This document shows, piece after piece, positions 48,701 to 60,435 of a stretch of DNA of 60,819 nt. The first letter of the stretch is position 1. Every line of letters starts with the position of its first letter. Location of the stretch: assembly GCF_000003815.2 (NCBI RefSeq), contig NC_049982.1, positions 10,565,947 through 10,626,765 of the forward strand. Direction: 5' to 3'. Below the pieces are notes generated by a model. That model did no database searches, was not told the DNA's origin, and saw only the letters and a list, made by a program, of their open reading frames with translations. The DNA comes from Branchiostoma floridae (taxonomy: Eukaryota; Chordata; Leptocardii; Amphioxiformes; Branchiostomatidae). The translations under genes were made by a program, and so were the position numbers.

Positions 48701-51700
48701 CAGGCTTGTCCCATACCCTATGCATAACTTTTATGGTTCTATCATCACCAACCAACTTCACAGTTTGTGTCAACAATTATTCGGCTGATGGAATAATGAT
48801 GGCGCATTGCCTGCAATATCCTCTTTACGTTTTACGATTATAACGCTGTTCTCATTCGGGAGCGGTTTATGGCTTTTAGCCGGCGTAAAGCCCGATGTGC
48901 AAGTACCGAATCTCGGCCTTGTTTCCGTGAAGGCACTTTTTACTACTTATCAAATAAGCCATGGCGCCAATTTCCGCAGAAATCTGTTGGTTTATTCATG
49001 TGAGGCGCCAAATTTCCGCCATTGATGGTTTTCTCATTTCAGATTTGATAGATAAGGTAATATGGATGGACATAATTACTCTGTAACTGTTTGGGATTTC
49101 AGATTATGGAACTAGTCTTACTAACAAGCACCAACATCCGGACACTTTATCCCCAGTTATCCAATCTTCGCTTGTATAAGTGTGTGGATGTATCAAATCC
49201 CGTTATACATATCTGTACAGTGGCCCAGACTTAACCTTTGAAGAAGAACGATGCAGAAATACGAGCTTTTACTTCTACAATCCCTTCGAGCCGTCTTCAG
49301 AGAAACGAAATTTCCGCCATACGAGGTTATGTGGCGGCGCGCAGTTTAAAGACTGACCTGTGCATCGTTCACGCCTTCTGTTTATCTGAGTTACGACTTT
49401 TGCTGACTACAGCAAAAGTTTTGCTGAGTCGGCATGATCTCCTGGATCACCTATCATTATCAATCACGGGTCTTTGAAGCACCGGCCATTCCCACCCGAC
49501 ACATTACTCCGACTTGATATGTAGCTGCCAGGCGCTTTCTAATTACAATGCCTTTAAAGAAGTGGAACCTAAGAGACAAGATCGCCATATATGATTGCCT
49601 CTAATAGAATATCTAATGGCAAGGCTGTTTGGAACCGATGAGAGTGCCTACTTAACATGGACGTTAATTTGGGTGCGGCAATATGGTATAATTTAGACTC
49701 CCTTTGTGCCAGATCTAGGTCACCCCAACACAGCCCCCGGCTACAAAGCAGTTTCCCCGTGCGGAATGCTCACAATCAATATGTATCTGAAATAGAGTTA
49801 ATCACCTTTTACGGAGACTCGAGGGAGTATGTTGGTGTAAGTAAAGATGCGATGGGAAGCTTTGATGTCTTGTGTTGTCAGGATCAATACCTAATGAATA
49901 TCGAATAAAACTTACGAGGTATGCGTATCTATAAGTTAGGGGAAACAGCTACAACTATGACTGAATGACAAAAACTAAACGCTTGTATGTCTTTCGATGC
50001 CCAATATGCAATGCATGTTTCCCATAGTACACCATCGTTGCAACAGTGTAATTAGTTGACATATAGTCTGATGAACTAGCTACGTAAACATCTATGATCA
50101 TGACTATGATTCTTATTTTTTTATTTATCAATTTCCACAGGAGGAACACGTCGCCTATACTTAGTCTAGTACTTTTCCAAGTGCCCTTGGGAGAAACCCC
50201 AGACATTGCACATTAACTTCAAATAAAATCAAAGGTACAAAAACAACAAACCATTAACGCAAATTCGCTACTAATACAAAACAAAAACAACTTAGGAATG
50301 ACAAATGCATAAAATCTTTCCATTAAGTGTAGCGTTAACATATTGTGACTTGGAAATACAAAAAGAACGCAATGAGAATGAAATTTCCAACCTATGTTAG
50401 ATGCGACAAAACTATATAATGAATAATTGTTCAATCAATTTGGTATTCCCTGTCGTCGGTTGTTTGAAAAGAAGAGTTTGATGTTGTTATTGTGAGATTA
50501 GAAGGAGTTGAGTCAAATTGAGTTGAGTTGGAAAAGCTTGATCGATACTATACTTCAAGCACGCTTTTGTTAGTTGAATGTACTATGCACTGTGCCGTTT
50601 GTTGTTGGTAGTGTTTTGAATAATTGGGAAATGTGTGGAAAAGATATGCCATTACGTGCCTTGAACATTTTGTGGTGTTGTGCTACAAAAGTCCAGCCTA
50701 GTGAGGGACAGTTTCGCTCGAAGCATGAGGTCGCACCCTAAAACTACCCTGTCCGCCCTATTTTACAGCTTTTAGAGTTCGTCAATGCCTCTTTTACCTC
50801 CGGTCCCATACAGTGCTACAATATTGAAATGGCAGACAGTCTGATTTCTTCTCTACTAAAGAACAGCTCCTGTGCGATATGTCTATTTGTTGTCTTTGCA
50901 CTTTACCCTGGCTTCATACACGCACAGCTTCGCATCGATGTGATATATCGACAACATATCAAAGATACGTTTGTTATCCTCTTTTTGTCTCTGCGTTGCT
51001 ACACAGCATCAGTAGTAGTGCCAGTAGTTTTGTGGAACCATATCTTATTACAGTAAGATGCAACACACAGGATAACAAGATAGCCAAGACCTCGCTCGGA
51101 AATTAGGAACAAAGGCTCAAAGTTAGAGAAGTGTATGGTAGACTTATATGAGCATCGCAGACATAAGACATAGATTTCCATTATTGTTGGACATGTCATT
51201 GTCCTAGCCACAAGATTCGTAATTTAATAAAACAATGATGTGCTTCATCAAAACGTCACGAAACGCCATACGTCTATCCCATAGAGACTCACGGGAGGAT
51301 AATGAAAAATATGGATAGGGATTATGGTATTAACCTACAGGCACCTTTCCTACCCCAACTCATCGGATGGAAAATTGGCTGATACGTCAAAAACAGAAGG
51401 GCGTGGGCCGGACAATACTTGGCAGCCACCAAGCAATAATGTGGAAATAGGATAGACAATACGTGATCTGATCAAGGCGTCTATACTTTTAAAAAAAAGT
51501 TGCTCTCCACGGAAGAAAAAGGAACATGGTAAGAAATCTGTTGTGGCATTTATTGTTTATGATTTGCGCGGAGTTTAGTGGGTGAAGGCAAGTTGGTTGA
51601 AGCAAAAAGCGTTGCGACGCAATGCCCCTGATTGAAGCAGACTGTAAAGCATGTCACACTCCCTGTTGTGAAGGGGACTCCCAGACTCACGAAAAGTGTG

Positions 51701-52416
51701 TGGCAAAGGCAATGTATATCATTCTTGTTTAACAAATACCTCTCTCTATGGAGCAGATCGTTTGCTCGTATCACAGAACAACTCGTTATACAAAAGAAGA
51801 GGTTTTCATCTGCAGCTGTAACCAAAGACGACATCAGAGAGAAGTAGCCTTGCTCTATTCAATCAGAATTCGAAACAGCTTGGTAATCAGCTTCTGTCAT
51901 TGTCTCAATCAAGCAATTGGACAAGAGGTGGTATTGAACTAGAAAGGCCGACATTTGCTTGGGTGCAAATACAGCATATTTCAGCCATACCCATTCCCAC
52001 GCAACGTTGGACTGTTCCAAGTCACCCCTGCGCAATAATGGAACATTTTGACTGTAAGTTATCCCCAAAAGATAACTAATATTGTGAATTGATTCCAGGT
52101 CAAAACAGAGCTTGCTCAATATGCCCCGGGCCCATATGGAAGAATATAATCTTCCACAGGAGCCCCTATGCATAACTAATTGTTTTTTAGAATCGCGGCA
52201 GCTCCTATTTTTCCGAAAGTGAAAAAAAAACACAGCATCTTCCATTCAGAAGATTTTCATCATGAAATTACATGAAGCCATTCAACAATTTCCAGTACAA
52301 TAACTACGTCTAAGTACCGTTATCAGCTTCTAGTGATGTGGATACATTTATCATTGCAGTGAACTTTTCTTTTATTCAAGTATGGCATGCGCTTTAATAA
52401 TTATCAAGCAGGTGCA
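42768..52416. other. Long stretch without recognised genes
   Basis: Both strands were scanned. Frames of 60-130 codons occur throughout but show no family motif or coherent exon chain. Small repeats only: GTCAACTTTGATGGACAA twice at 43888-43922, and an 11-bp inverted pair ATAGTATCAAA at about 47329 and 47393. Confidence 0.45.
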
Positions 52417-52425
52417 GGTACTGTG

Positions 52426-52634
52426 TACTCTCCAAGCTGAGGTTAGGCTCCGGCTGTTTTTTAACGTTTTTTTTTAGTCTTTTTATCGGGCTTTCTATTT
52501 TCTTTTATATCTTACTGTGTCAAAACCTACTGGCTGGCGTACTTCAAGAAAAATGACAAAATAGAAAGCCCAATAAAAACGACTAAAAAAACGTTTTAAA
52601 AAACAGCCAGAGCCTAACCACTGCTTGGAGAGTA
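52426..52634. mobile_element. Hairpin MITE with arms of about 85 bp, MULE- or hAT-like
   Basis: Left TACTCTCCAAGC then GGTTAGGCTC(C/T)GGCTGTTT and later GGGCTTTCTATTTT are matched by the right end read in reverse over about 85 bp. A direct repeat GGTACTGT(G/A) of 8-9 bp flanks it (52417-52425, 52635-52643). Very long ends with a 9-bp target suit Mutator-like elements; an 8-bp reading would suit hAT. About 40 bp of unpaired centre; no coding. Confidence 0.88.
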
Positions 52635-52643
52635 GGTACTGTA

Positions 52644-53269
52644 TTTCTTTTCTGAAAAATTCCAGGACCAACAACTTAACTTGATGTGGCTTTATCTATA
52701 TATTTCATTTCCTTCTTTGTTAAGTATATATATCCTCCTGCATACCACTGTTAAATTGTTTTACTTTGTATGCAACAGCCAACGGGCGTAATCTTAGTGT
52801 TATAATTTCCTGCTTGTAGCGTGCGAGACCCGGAGGATAGGAGTTTCTACCTTGTTCGAGGGTTTCTTTTCGGGGGTCAGTGGTGATACCCTGGTACTGG
52901 GAGTGTTTTATTGGGCTAAAACTCTGGCAATTTAAAGTTACTTACAATTTGAATGTACAAAGTTTACGTATTAAAAAAAACACTAGAAGTACCTACATTT
53001 GCTCGGGAAAAAATACATCACTTTTCTTTCCAGTACAGTGAGAGAAATGTTGCCACTATAGACATATGGCCACTATAGAAAAAATGCTGATCTATAGACA
53101 AAGAGCAATAAGTTACACATAATTTTAGTACCCATTGATCTTTATTCATACAAAAATTGCACATGTAAGCCAATTGTTTAGATTTACAGTTCAAATAATT
53201 ATTACGAGAAATATTGATGAGAAAATAATCAATTTCGCCACTGTCAAACCTACGTATCAAAACTAAACG
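52644..53269. other. Non-coding spacer
   Basis: AT-rich sequence without gene or element recognised. Confidence 0.5.
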
Positions 53270-54616
53270 CGAACTGGACAATTTTCCCGTGTTTTCCGCC
53301 AAGTAACATTTTCTCAAATGTCTCAACTAACCCTACCAAAGTTAACTCTGCCGAAAATGATTGATATCGCCATGCGGAATGTTGATTAATTCAACGACAA
53401 AGACTTGTATTCTAACATTCAATGCATGCGTACCGTCCGCTACCTCTCAAATGACCCTGTCTGAACTCTAAATCCTCGCAAACTACAATTTTAAACCGGG
53501 CAAAAGGTGACACACACATGTATGGCCACTGTAAGGCTGTAATATGCATGTGTTTCTGTCTGTATATACGGCATTGGAAAGCCAGCTTATGGATATTAAT
53601 TAGCATTCGTCTTCCTTGGCGCTGATTGGCTGGCTCTTTAAATTCAATTAACTCGTGTTTAAGCCCAGGCTGCGCAGGTGTGTGGGGTCACTGGAGTTCA
53701 CGGCAGGAGGCCGAAAGAAAACCAGTTTCTCCTCAGAAAAGTGCTGAAATTAAGCATTTTAAAGTAGTTTATGCCAAAAATTTTACTTGGATCATTTTAC
53801 CAACTATCTAATGCCTATCTACGCCAAATTCCAGGTCATCCCATTGTAATACCAGGTACAGTGGGCCAAAATATACCGTTTTGGTCAGAAGATAACCTTT
53901 AAACATCAATAAAATCATTTTATAGGCAGATATGAAAAAAATGCAAACTGGCAAATTTTCCCGTGTTTTCCGCCAAGTAACATTTACTCGATTGTCTCAA
54001 CTAACCCTACCAAAGTCAACTATGCCGAGAATGATTGATATTGCCATGCGGAATGTTGGTTAATTCAACGACAAAGACTTGTATTCTAACGTTCAATGCA
54101 TGCGTACCGTCCGCTAACGCTCAAATGACCCTGTCTGAACTCCAAATCCTCGCAAACTACAATTTTAAACCGGGCAAAGGGTGACACACACATGTATGGC
54201 CACTGTAAGGCTGTAATATGCATGTGTTTCTGTCTGTATATACGGCATTGGAAGCCAGCTTATGGATATTAATTAGCATTCGTTTTCCTCGGCGCTGATT
54301 GGCTGGCTCTTTAAATTCAATTAGCTCTCGCGAAAGCCCAGGCTGCACAGGTGTGTGGGGTCACTGGAGTTCACGGCAGGAGGCCGAAAGAAAACCAATT
54401 TCCCCTCAGAAAAGTGCTGAAATTAAGCATTTTAAAGTGTTTAATGTCAAAAATTTTACTTGGATCATTTTACCAACTATCTAATGCCTATCTACACCAA
54501 AGTTTAGGCCATTCCATTGTAAGACCAGGGTACAGTGGGGCAAAATACACCGTTTTGGTCAAAACATGACATTTTAACCTCAATAAAATCATTTTAAAGG
54601 CAGATATGAAAAAAAT
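53270..54616. repeat. Tandem duplication, two units of about 672 bp
   Basis: CCCGTGTTTTCCGCCAAGTA (53286 and 53959), CAAAGACTTGTATTCTAAC (53397 and 54069), GGCTCTTTAAATTCAATTA (53632 and 54305) and CAATAAAATCATTTTA recur at an offset of about 672. Units are about 90 percent alike. Each contains TTAATTAGCAT, GATTGGCTGGCTCTTTAAATT (reversed CCAAT and TATA-like) and a 61-codon frame starting MAGSLNSI. Similar frames in both units do not indicate a gene, as no domain is seen. Confidence 0.85.
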
Positions 54617-54790
54617 GAGAAAAACACCTAAGGGTATTGACCCACTCTACCCTTGTGCCAAATTTCAGATCATTCGGTCCAGGAACGGCGGAGATGAATC
54701 ACTTTAAAGATTTGACAGGAGAAAGAAAGAAAGAAAGAAACATTACGAATATAATATATTTCACCATACTATGTATGGCTGAAATATAAC
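54617..54790 (+). mobile_element. Possible retroposon 3' end with GAAA tail
   Basis: GTGCCAAATTTCAGATCATT and GGTCCAGGAACGGCGGAGAT are followed by AAAGAAAGAAAGAAAC and an imperfect palindrome TATTTCACCATAC / GTATGGCTGAAATA. The layout resembles the 3' end of a LINE or SINE ending in a simple repeat, but no reverse transcriptase is next to it. A related CCAAATTCCAGGTCAT motif lies inside the tandem units before it. Confidence 0.35.
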
Positions 54791-57723
54791 TAATGAGTAT
54801 TTGTTGATATCTGACAAGTTTGCTTCCATCGTGTACACTGGATTCATGTTCACTGTCTGTATGCTGCAAATCAACATTGAAATGTAAACCTTGATGTGAA
54901 AATGTTTTCGGCTAAAGAAAATTTCTCACATGCTGCTTACAAAATGCACAGTTATTCTCCATGCGAAAAAAACACTAATTAAAACGAGAACGAGGACTGT
55001 CGGTAGGGATTCTCTGTAGTAAATGGACTGTTGATAGAGAGTTGACTGTTATTCCCCTTGACTGCCTTTACAGTGTTGAAACTTTTTGATTGCTGGTTTG
55101 TCCTTGCACTTAAATACCCATATGTGTAAGTGTAATGCTAATGAACCAATATGTCTGTGTTGTACAGGAGAACAAGGCCACCTATTAGTGTACGTGTATT
55201 CCCTCTGAGCGTAAAGAGACCTTGGAAGACACAAGAAAAACAACCGACCTGGGTTGAGAACGTGCGTCATGGATCCCGGGCCTTTCGGCTCAGAAAATGA
55301 CCAACGCTGTTCCTGTGGCAAGCTGTACTGTGGGACAGAAATATTTGATGTCTCCAGTAAATCTATTCAGATTTGCTTATTTCTCGTGGGACCTTCTCTC
55401 ACCTCACCTCACCTATCCCTTGACCTTCTAGTGGGTCGTTGGGGCACCATGACAATTTGTTGGACCTTCTCTACCGTTACAGAAAATGCACAGCTGTGAA
55501 CTGTACTTCAAGTGACAGGAAATCTTAGTTTGCAGACCTTGCGAGCCAAATGGCATGTGCATTTATTTTCCAACATCTTGTGCCGTATCAGAAAAAAAAA
55601 AGAAAACTGAAAGACTTCCAAAGTAGATGCACACCGTGCCTTTTACAGTGTACATACTGGATGATTGAGCTGAACACCCATCAATGTATATGTCAGGTAA
55701 CTGTTTTTTTCCATATCCAAAGGATACAAAAAATCCAGGTCGAAACAAGCAAACTCATCCGGATGCTACATCATCGAGCGGTGGGGGACCCAATTATTTG
55801 AGAACAACGACGTAGAACAGCAGTCATTGATTTGTTGTCACTGCTAAGTTGAAACTAGTTGAGAATCTTCACGGACCAGGAAAACCCAGACTGTAGGGGT
55901 CATTGTACCCTCTGTCAGCGTGCGTGATGTCTCCTTTTGCCAAGGCTGGCCAGAGTTCGACAAACTCAAAACTCACTCTCCGTGCAAACGCTAATGAGGC
56001 AGGCAATCCTCTACAATTTGATGTTAATCATCCCACTTGTAGAGAGTGTCCCATCGTCTATGTCCCATCGTCTTTTCATATTTGGACAAAGTTTTGCTGT
56101 AACGTTATACGTATTCGGGTTATATTTAGTTTCTTTGTGAAGAGGGCATCAGAGAGCTATCGGATGTGCTTTACGGAGAACATTATGCAGCTTGGAACAA
56201 AATTTCACATGCCAACCATCTGGCAGACTGGCTACTTGGCTAATACTGTAAAACTATCTATGATTAGACCAACAGACGCATGCAAATTATGGTAAATAAT
56301 TCTACAGCCATTATAATCAACAACAGCACAAAACATTGTTTACAGCCTTTGGCTGGTCTGAACATTTTTTGATGTAACAATATTCCTGACATCAAATGTC
56401 ATGTAAAGAGTATCCCTCCATCCGTTATGTGATCTTTTTAGTATTAATATTTTTCACCTTGCTGCGTACTGTCACCAGTAACAGCAATCACGTTTGACTC
56501 AAGCGTCGCAATCGCATCCCAATAGTCGTTCCACCAGGTCCAAAGAGACACGCCCTTTTCTAGCCCATAGATCACATGTCAGTTGAAAGCAAAGATAGAA
56601 ATTGTGGGTCATTGACCTATTGACCCAAGATCAACCAATTTCACACCTTTGGCAATGCATCACCTGCACATGGATATGTTAACCGAAAGAGTGGCGGTGG
56701 TGGCAGGGACGTCTGGAATTATATTGTGCTTAACTGGGCACACACGGAATGTTAAAGAACTGAACTTAGTGTGTCACAGCTTGTAAAAAGACTAGAATAG
56801 AGTCAGCTTTATAGTGAATCTATCATTGCCGATATTGCATCTCTTTAAATCTTTCTGTATGATAATATCTCTAGAAGAATACAAGTTATTACCCGCACTA
56901 TTCTAAATAACATTCTCCTTATTTGATAATACATACGACCATCTTTAGGTGTGCACGTGTGTATCACATTCTGAGTATGGCCGAAATAGCACAGTCCGTC
57001 TAGTACTTCCCTTACGGACACCCACATTTGACACCGTGGCCCTTGTATGAGAGAGGAACATGCATACTACGACTACAGCTACAAAACCAGAAACTACTCT
57101 GCAGATAGAAGCAATGCAACGTTTTCTGTAGTAAAGTAAAAAATGTTGTAACAGTTATACCTCTCCAGTCAACGAAGCTGTACTGAATAACACTCTCAAC
57201 CGCGACCTACATCGGCGAACAGTAAAGAGCCAAACATGATTGGAATACATTTCAATAATCCTTTAATTCCTGTAATCCTGCAATAACGACTTTCTCGGGA
57301 CCCGGCATTCCCAGGGCGGGCTTCCCGGTGTTTTGCTCGACATGAAAGTAGCTAGCACAGGTGATTTTTTTCCTAATGTGATAACACAGTGAAATCTATC
57401 TTAAATTATAGCTCTTGCAGCCCCGAACAAAATGCCGTTTTCGGATTTCAAATCGGATGAACTTAAGTCTAGAAATTAAATTTTGAAGTAATTAATTTGG
57501 GTATTTTTGTGGAAAACCTTAATCATTAGTTCAATGGGGCCCAAATGGCACCGGAGGGACCTGTAATTAGAGCAAATCAATACACTACACACACACTATA
57601 TGCATCATTAGCATGATTTATTTTCTTAACACCAACAGACATTCAAGTTGATGCAACTGTCTAACCAAATCCAGCAAGTAGACAGTACACTTAGTCTATA
57701 ATTAGTAAATGATTATGTTAATT
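54791..57723. other. Stretch without recognised genes
   Basis: Open frames at 55049-55321, 55254-55499 and 55903-56295 lack domains or exon context. A short GT/CA-rich tract and TA-rich DNA only. Confidence 0.45.
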
Positions 57724-58320
57724 ATTGAAATTAGTATGTCTGCATACTAATTAGGTTAATATCACATACTATATTCAGGTATCCTCTACACATTCTGGCT
57801 ACATTTCTCTCTCAGGTTACCTCAGACATCTGTCACTACATGATCAGCAAAGTGTCAGTTGCAAATAAATTCTTATGTAATGACTGATTTGCATATTTGC
57901 ATATTAATTAGACAAAACCATCAAATTGGATAGACATCATCTACATACACACTTTCTTTATGCCCACCTCTAAACGGAGTAATGGAACTGGCAGCTGTCA
58001 CAATATAGCTAACAAATAGATGATCTTAAGTATTCTAATTAGTATATGATTAGTGTTTTGCAATATTTAATTATTGAAATTAGTATGTCTGCATACTAAT
58101 TAGGTTAATATCACATACTATATTCAGGTATCCTCTACACATTCAGGCTACATTTCTCTCTCAGGTTACCTCAGACATCTGTCACTACATGATCAGCAAA
58201 GTGTCAGTTGTATTTAAATTCTTATGTAATGACTGATTTGCATATTTGCATATTAATTAGACAAAACCTTCAAATTGGATAGACATCATCTACATACACA
58301 CTTTCTTTATGCCCACCTCT
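57724..58320. repeat. Direct repeat pair, about 250 bp each, offset 349 bp, with hairpins
   Basis: Copies at about 57722-57971 and 58071-58320 share nearly all bases, including CACATACTATATTCAGGTAT, GTCACTACATGATCAGCAAA and TGCATATTAATTAGACAAAA. Each has a perfect 10-bp-arm hairpin (AATTAGTATG, loop TCTG) at 57729-57752 and 58078-58101. The second copy ends within the last codons of the coiled-coil gene. Confidence 0.9.
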
Positions 58321-58933
58321 TTTTTTTTGACTTCTCCCTTTTGTTGAAGTTCCTTACATTCCACTTGCTCAGTTTTTCTGTTGCGTCTTGTAACTTTTTT
58401 GATTGAGAGTCAAAAGCATTCTCTATTTCCTTGATGTACTTTTCCAGCTCGCCATTGTTGTTGTTCATCAGTTTCATTTTTTCTTCTGTGTCCTCAGTGA
58501 TCTTGTCGCATTCTTGCACAGCAGCTGTATATTCACTGATCAAAGTCTCCAGCTCTGTTTGCACACACTGCATATTGTTCTTCCATTCTTCTGCACTACC
58601 CAGTTTCTTCTTCAAATGTTTGTTGGCCTTTCTTGCTTCTTCCAGATGCTTTGCAAGTTTCTTCTTTCTCGGTGTCCATGGAGCTCGAGACTGTGGAGTT
58701 TGGTTTTGCTTTGGGGAGTTGAAAGTCTGATTTAACAAAGATTTCAGTTCCTTTTTATCCTTCGACAATTTCTTCCTTTTCCCTGCTAGGCGTGAAATAC
58801 TGCTCCAGAGTACTTTAGTTTCCACCCTGCTGTCAATGGATGTGAATGTTTCCTTGAGCAGTTCCATCTTCTCTCTCACCTTGAGTCGTTTGTGTTGTCC
58901 ACAGAACTGTAGGATATCTCCATTTGTGGCCAT
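58307..58933 (-). CDS. Hypothetical basic coiled-coil protein, 208 aa
   Basis: A 208-codon frame starting MATNGDILQFCGQHKRL in a strong Kozak context (caccATGG), preceded at once by a splice acceptor (ttacatag at 58946-58939). Residues about 45-70 are lysine-rich (KRKKLSKDKK); a proline-rich linker (QNQTPQSRAPWTPRKKK) follows; residues about 92-190 have the charged heptad pattern of a coiled coil (KHLEEARKANKHLKKKLG, TELETL). No domain is recognised. A consensus-like donor (gtaagg) at 58357-58352 could end the coding exon after ...LSKWN; otherwise it runs into a basic tail KREKSKKKRWA encoded partly by a poly-T tract at the edge of a repeat. Function unknown; a transposon-derived or nuclear protein is possible. 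Confidence 0.7.
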   Translation of the reverse strand: MATNGDILQFCGQHKRLKVREKMELLKETFTSIDSRVETKVLWSSISRLAGKRKKLSKDKKELKSLLNQTFNSPKQNQTPQSRAPWTPRKKKLAKHLEEARKANKHLKKKLGSAEEWKNNMQCVQTELETLISEYTAAVQECDKITEDTEEKMKLMNNNNGELEKYIKEIENAFDSQSKKLQDATEKLSKWNVRNFNKREKSKKKRWA

Positions 58934-59172
58934 GGTGCCTATGTAAAATCACCAAAAATAATTAGCAAGATATAATATACAAGATAATAAAACAAAGAAA
59001 ACATCTTCAGGCAACACTGAATGATAGTACAAAAATTCACAACTGAACTATTCCTTTACCTAAATAGATGTACATGATTGTGAAGAAAGTGTTTTAATTC
59101 CTTTATATTGTTGTGAAATTGAATAACAATTTTCAACAACAGAGAAAAAAGAAACTTGCAAATCATTGTCTC

Positions 59173-59255
59173 ACCTGTCCAATTCCTTCCCTCTGTGTCA
59201 CTTGTATGATTTGAAGAAGTACAGAGAAGAAGAAGATAGAAGAGAAGTCCACTAC
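59173..59255 (-). other. Possible non-coding exon of the coiled-coil gene
   Basis: Minus-strand donor GTGAGA at 59172-59167 after GGACAG, with pyrimidine tracts (TTCTTCTTCTCTGT) and AG acceptors shortly upstream, would allow a short 5' UTR exon. Speculative. Confidence 0.3.
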
Positions 59256-59447
59256 TAGGCACTAGTCACAACAGGTTCTCTGGCATCATAACTGAGAAGA
59301 AATGTAAAGTTATAATTAAATGGCTTACCAAAAGATATCAGACAGGATTCTGAAAACTAAATCCCATCTAGCCTCATAGTACGTACGCACTTAACTTAAT
59401 TCTCTATGCAAGAAACGTGTGAGGAGCCAGTGAATAACACTGCGTTC

Positions 59448-59490
59448 GCCACGCCCCCCTCCCACGCCCCGCGGCGCGGCTTCCCGCCAA
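59448..59490. promoter_or_regulatory. GC-rich patch with Sp1- and E2F-type sites
   Basis: CGCCACGCCCCCCTCCCACG then CCCCGCGGCGCGGCTTCCCG followed by CC: several GC boxes and an E2F-like TTCCCGCC. Strikingly CpG-dense against the AT-rich surroundings; it lies in the putative first intron of the coiled-coil gene. Confidence 0.45.
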
Positions 59491-59672
59491 AGAACAGCAC
59501 TGAAAATAGCGATTTCCGCCGTGTATATACCAAAGTAAATGTTATAAATCTGGTATCAAAATAAAGCTAAGAACATGTTCTATCGTATTTCCGGTGCCGC
59601 AAATAGATAATTTAATTCTATCGGGGGAAAAATCGTGGTCAAAGTTTTTAAAATAGTCATAAATAGACTTAC

Positions 59673-59790
59673 CTTGGACGTAGAAATTTGCGGCACACAC
59701 CAGAATACTCCCCACAGTCTCTATAAGGTTCCGGGTCGGAGTTCAAATCTGACCGGAGTTGGCGGAAGGGTGGTGTAATAGGCCGGAAGT
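59673..59790 (-). promoter_or_regulatory. Candidate first non-coding exon and promoter of the coiled-coil gene
   Basis: A consensus donor CAAG|GTAAGT lies at 59676-59667. About 110 bp upstream is an ETS-type site CACTTCCGG (minus strand, about 59790) typical of TATA-less start regions. Splicing from here to the acceptor at 58939 would remove about 730 bp and put the ATG in exon 2 (or 3). Confidence 0.5.
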
Positions 59791-60013
59791 GCGCTGTTGT
59801 CTCCCTAACTTTTGCTCCCTATGGCTTGGTGATCGTTATAGCTGAGCATAGATTTGTCGTATTTTCTGAAAAGCCCGTGGGTTGTATTGTTTTTGTGCGA
59901 GGAGTAGTTGGTCGGCCAGCGAAACCATTTTTGTATTAGTCCGCTGCAACGGTGATGCGGTTTTTTCGCCTGATGACCCAAATAGCGGCGTTTTTCATGC
60001 GATTTCGAAGAAA

Positions 60014-60435
60014 TGACGTCATCGGAGATTGCAAAAAAGTTATCACATGGAATTTTTTTATTTTCATTTTACACAAACATGAAGAATTTAGCTTCTCTAC
60101 CACGTAGGCCGTTATCCTGGGAAAATTCGTTTTTTCCAAGCAGCTTCGATCAAAAAAGTGTTAAAAAATGATAGTTTTCGGGTCCAAAATTAAAATTTTA
60201 CTACATATTCTAACCAAAATAAAGAGGCAACATACGGTACCAGTAGGTTTGTCGGAAAGAGACAGTAAACGGCTTTCCGCCATATTGATTAAGTTTCGCG
60301 TCCTACGTTTACTAGCGGAACTGTAGCCCTTCGGCCTGAGGCTGCCCGCCAACCTCCGAAATCGTAAAAGAAACTCCGGTCCGATACCTTAATAGGGCGG
60401 CGCTTGTACCATATATGACGTCATAGATGACGTAA
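60014..60435 (-). promoter_or_regulatory. CRE cluster and YY1-like start region
   Basis: Perfect TGACGTCA at 60014-60021 and 60416-60423, and TGACGTAA at 60428-60435. On the minus strand CAATATGGCGG at 60287-60277 matches the YY1 type of motif that often sits at start sites, about 130 bp downstream of the 60.4-kb CREs. The ATG within it opens a short frame (MAESRLLSLSDK). An alternative upstream promoter or first exon for the coiled-coil gene is possible. Confidence 0.4.

Noticed and set aside
53626-54484. Paired 61-codon frames starting MAGSLNSI
   Set aside because: Both result from the 672-bp tandem duplication; no domain and no sign of conservation beyond that of the surrounding DNA.
58403-58735. 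Plus-strand frames of 99 and 110 codons
   Set aside because: Shadows of the minus-strand coiled-coil frame, with the low-complexity F/S/L composition of an antisense read.
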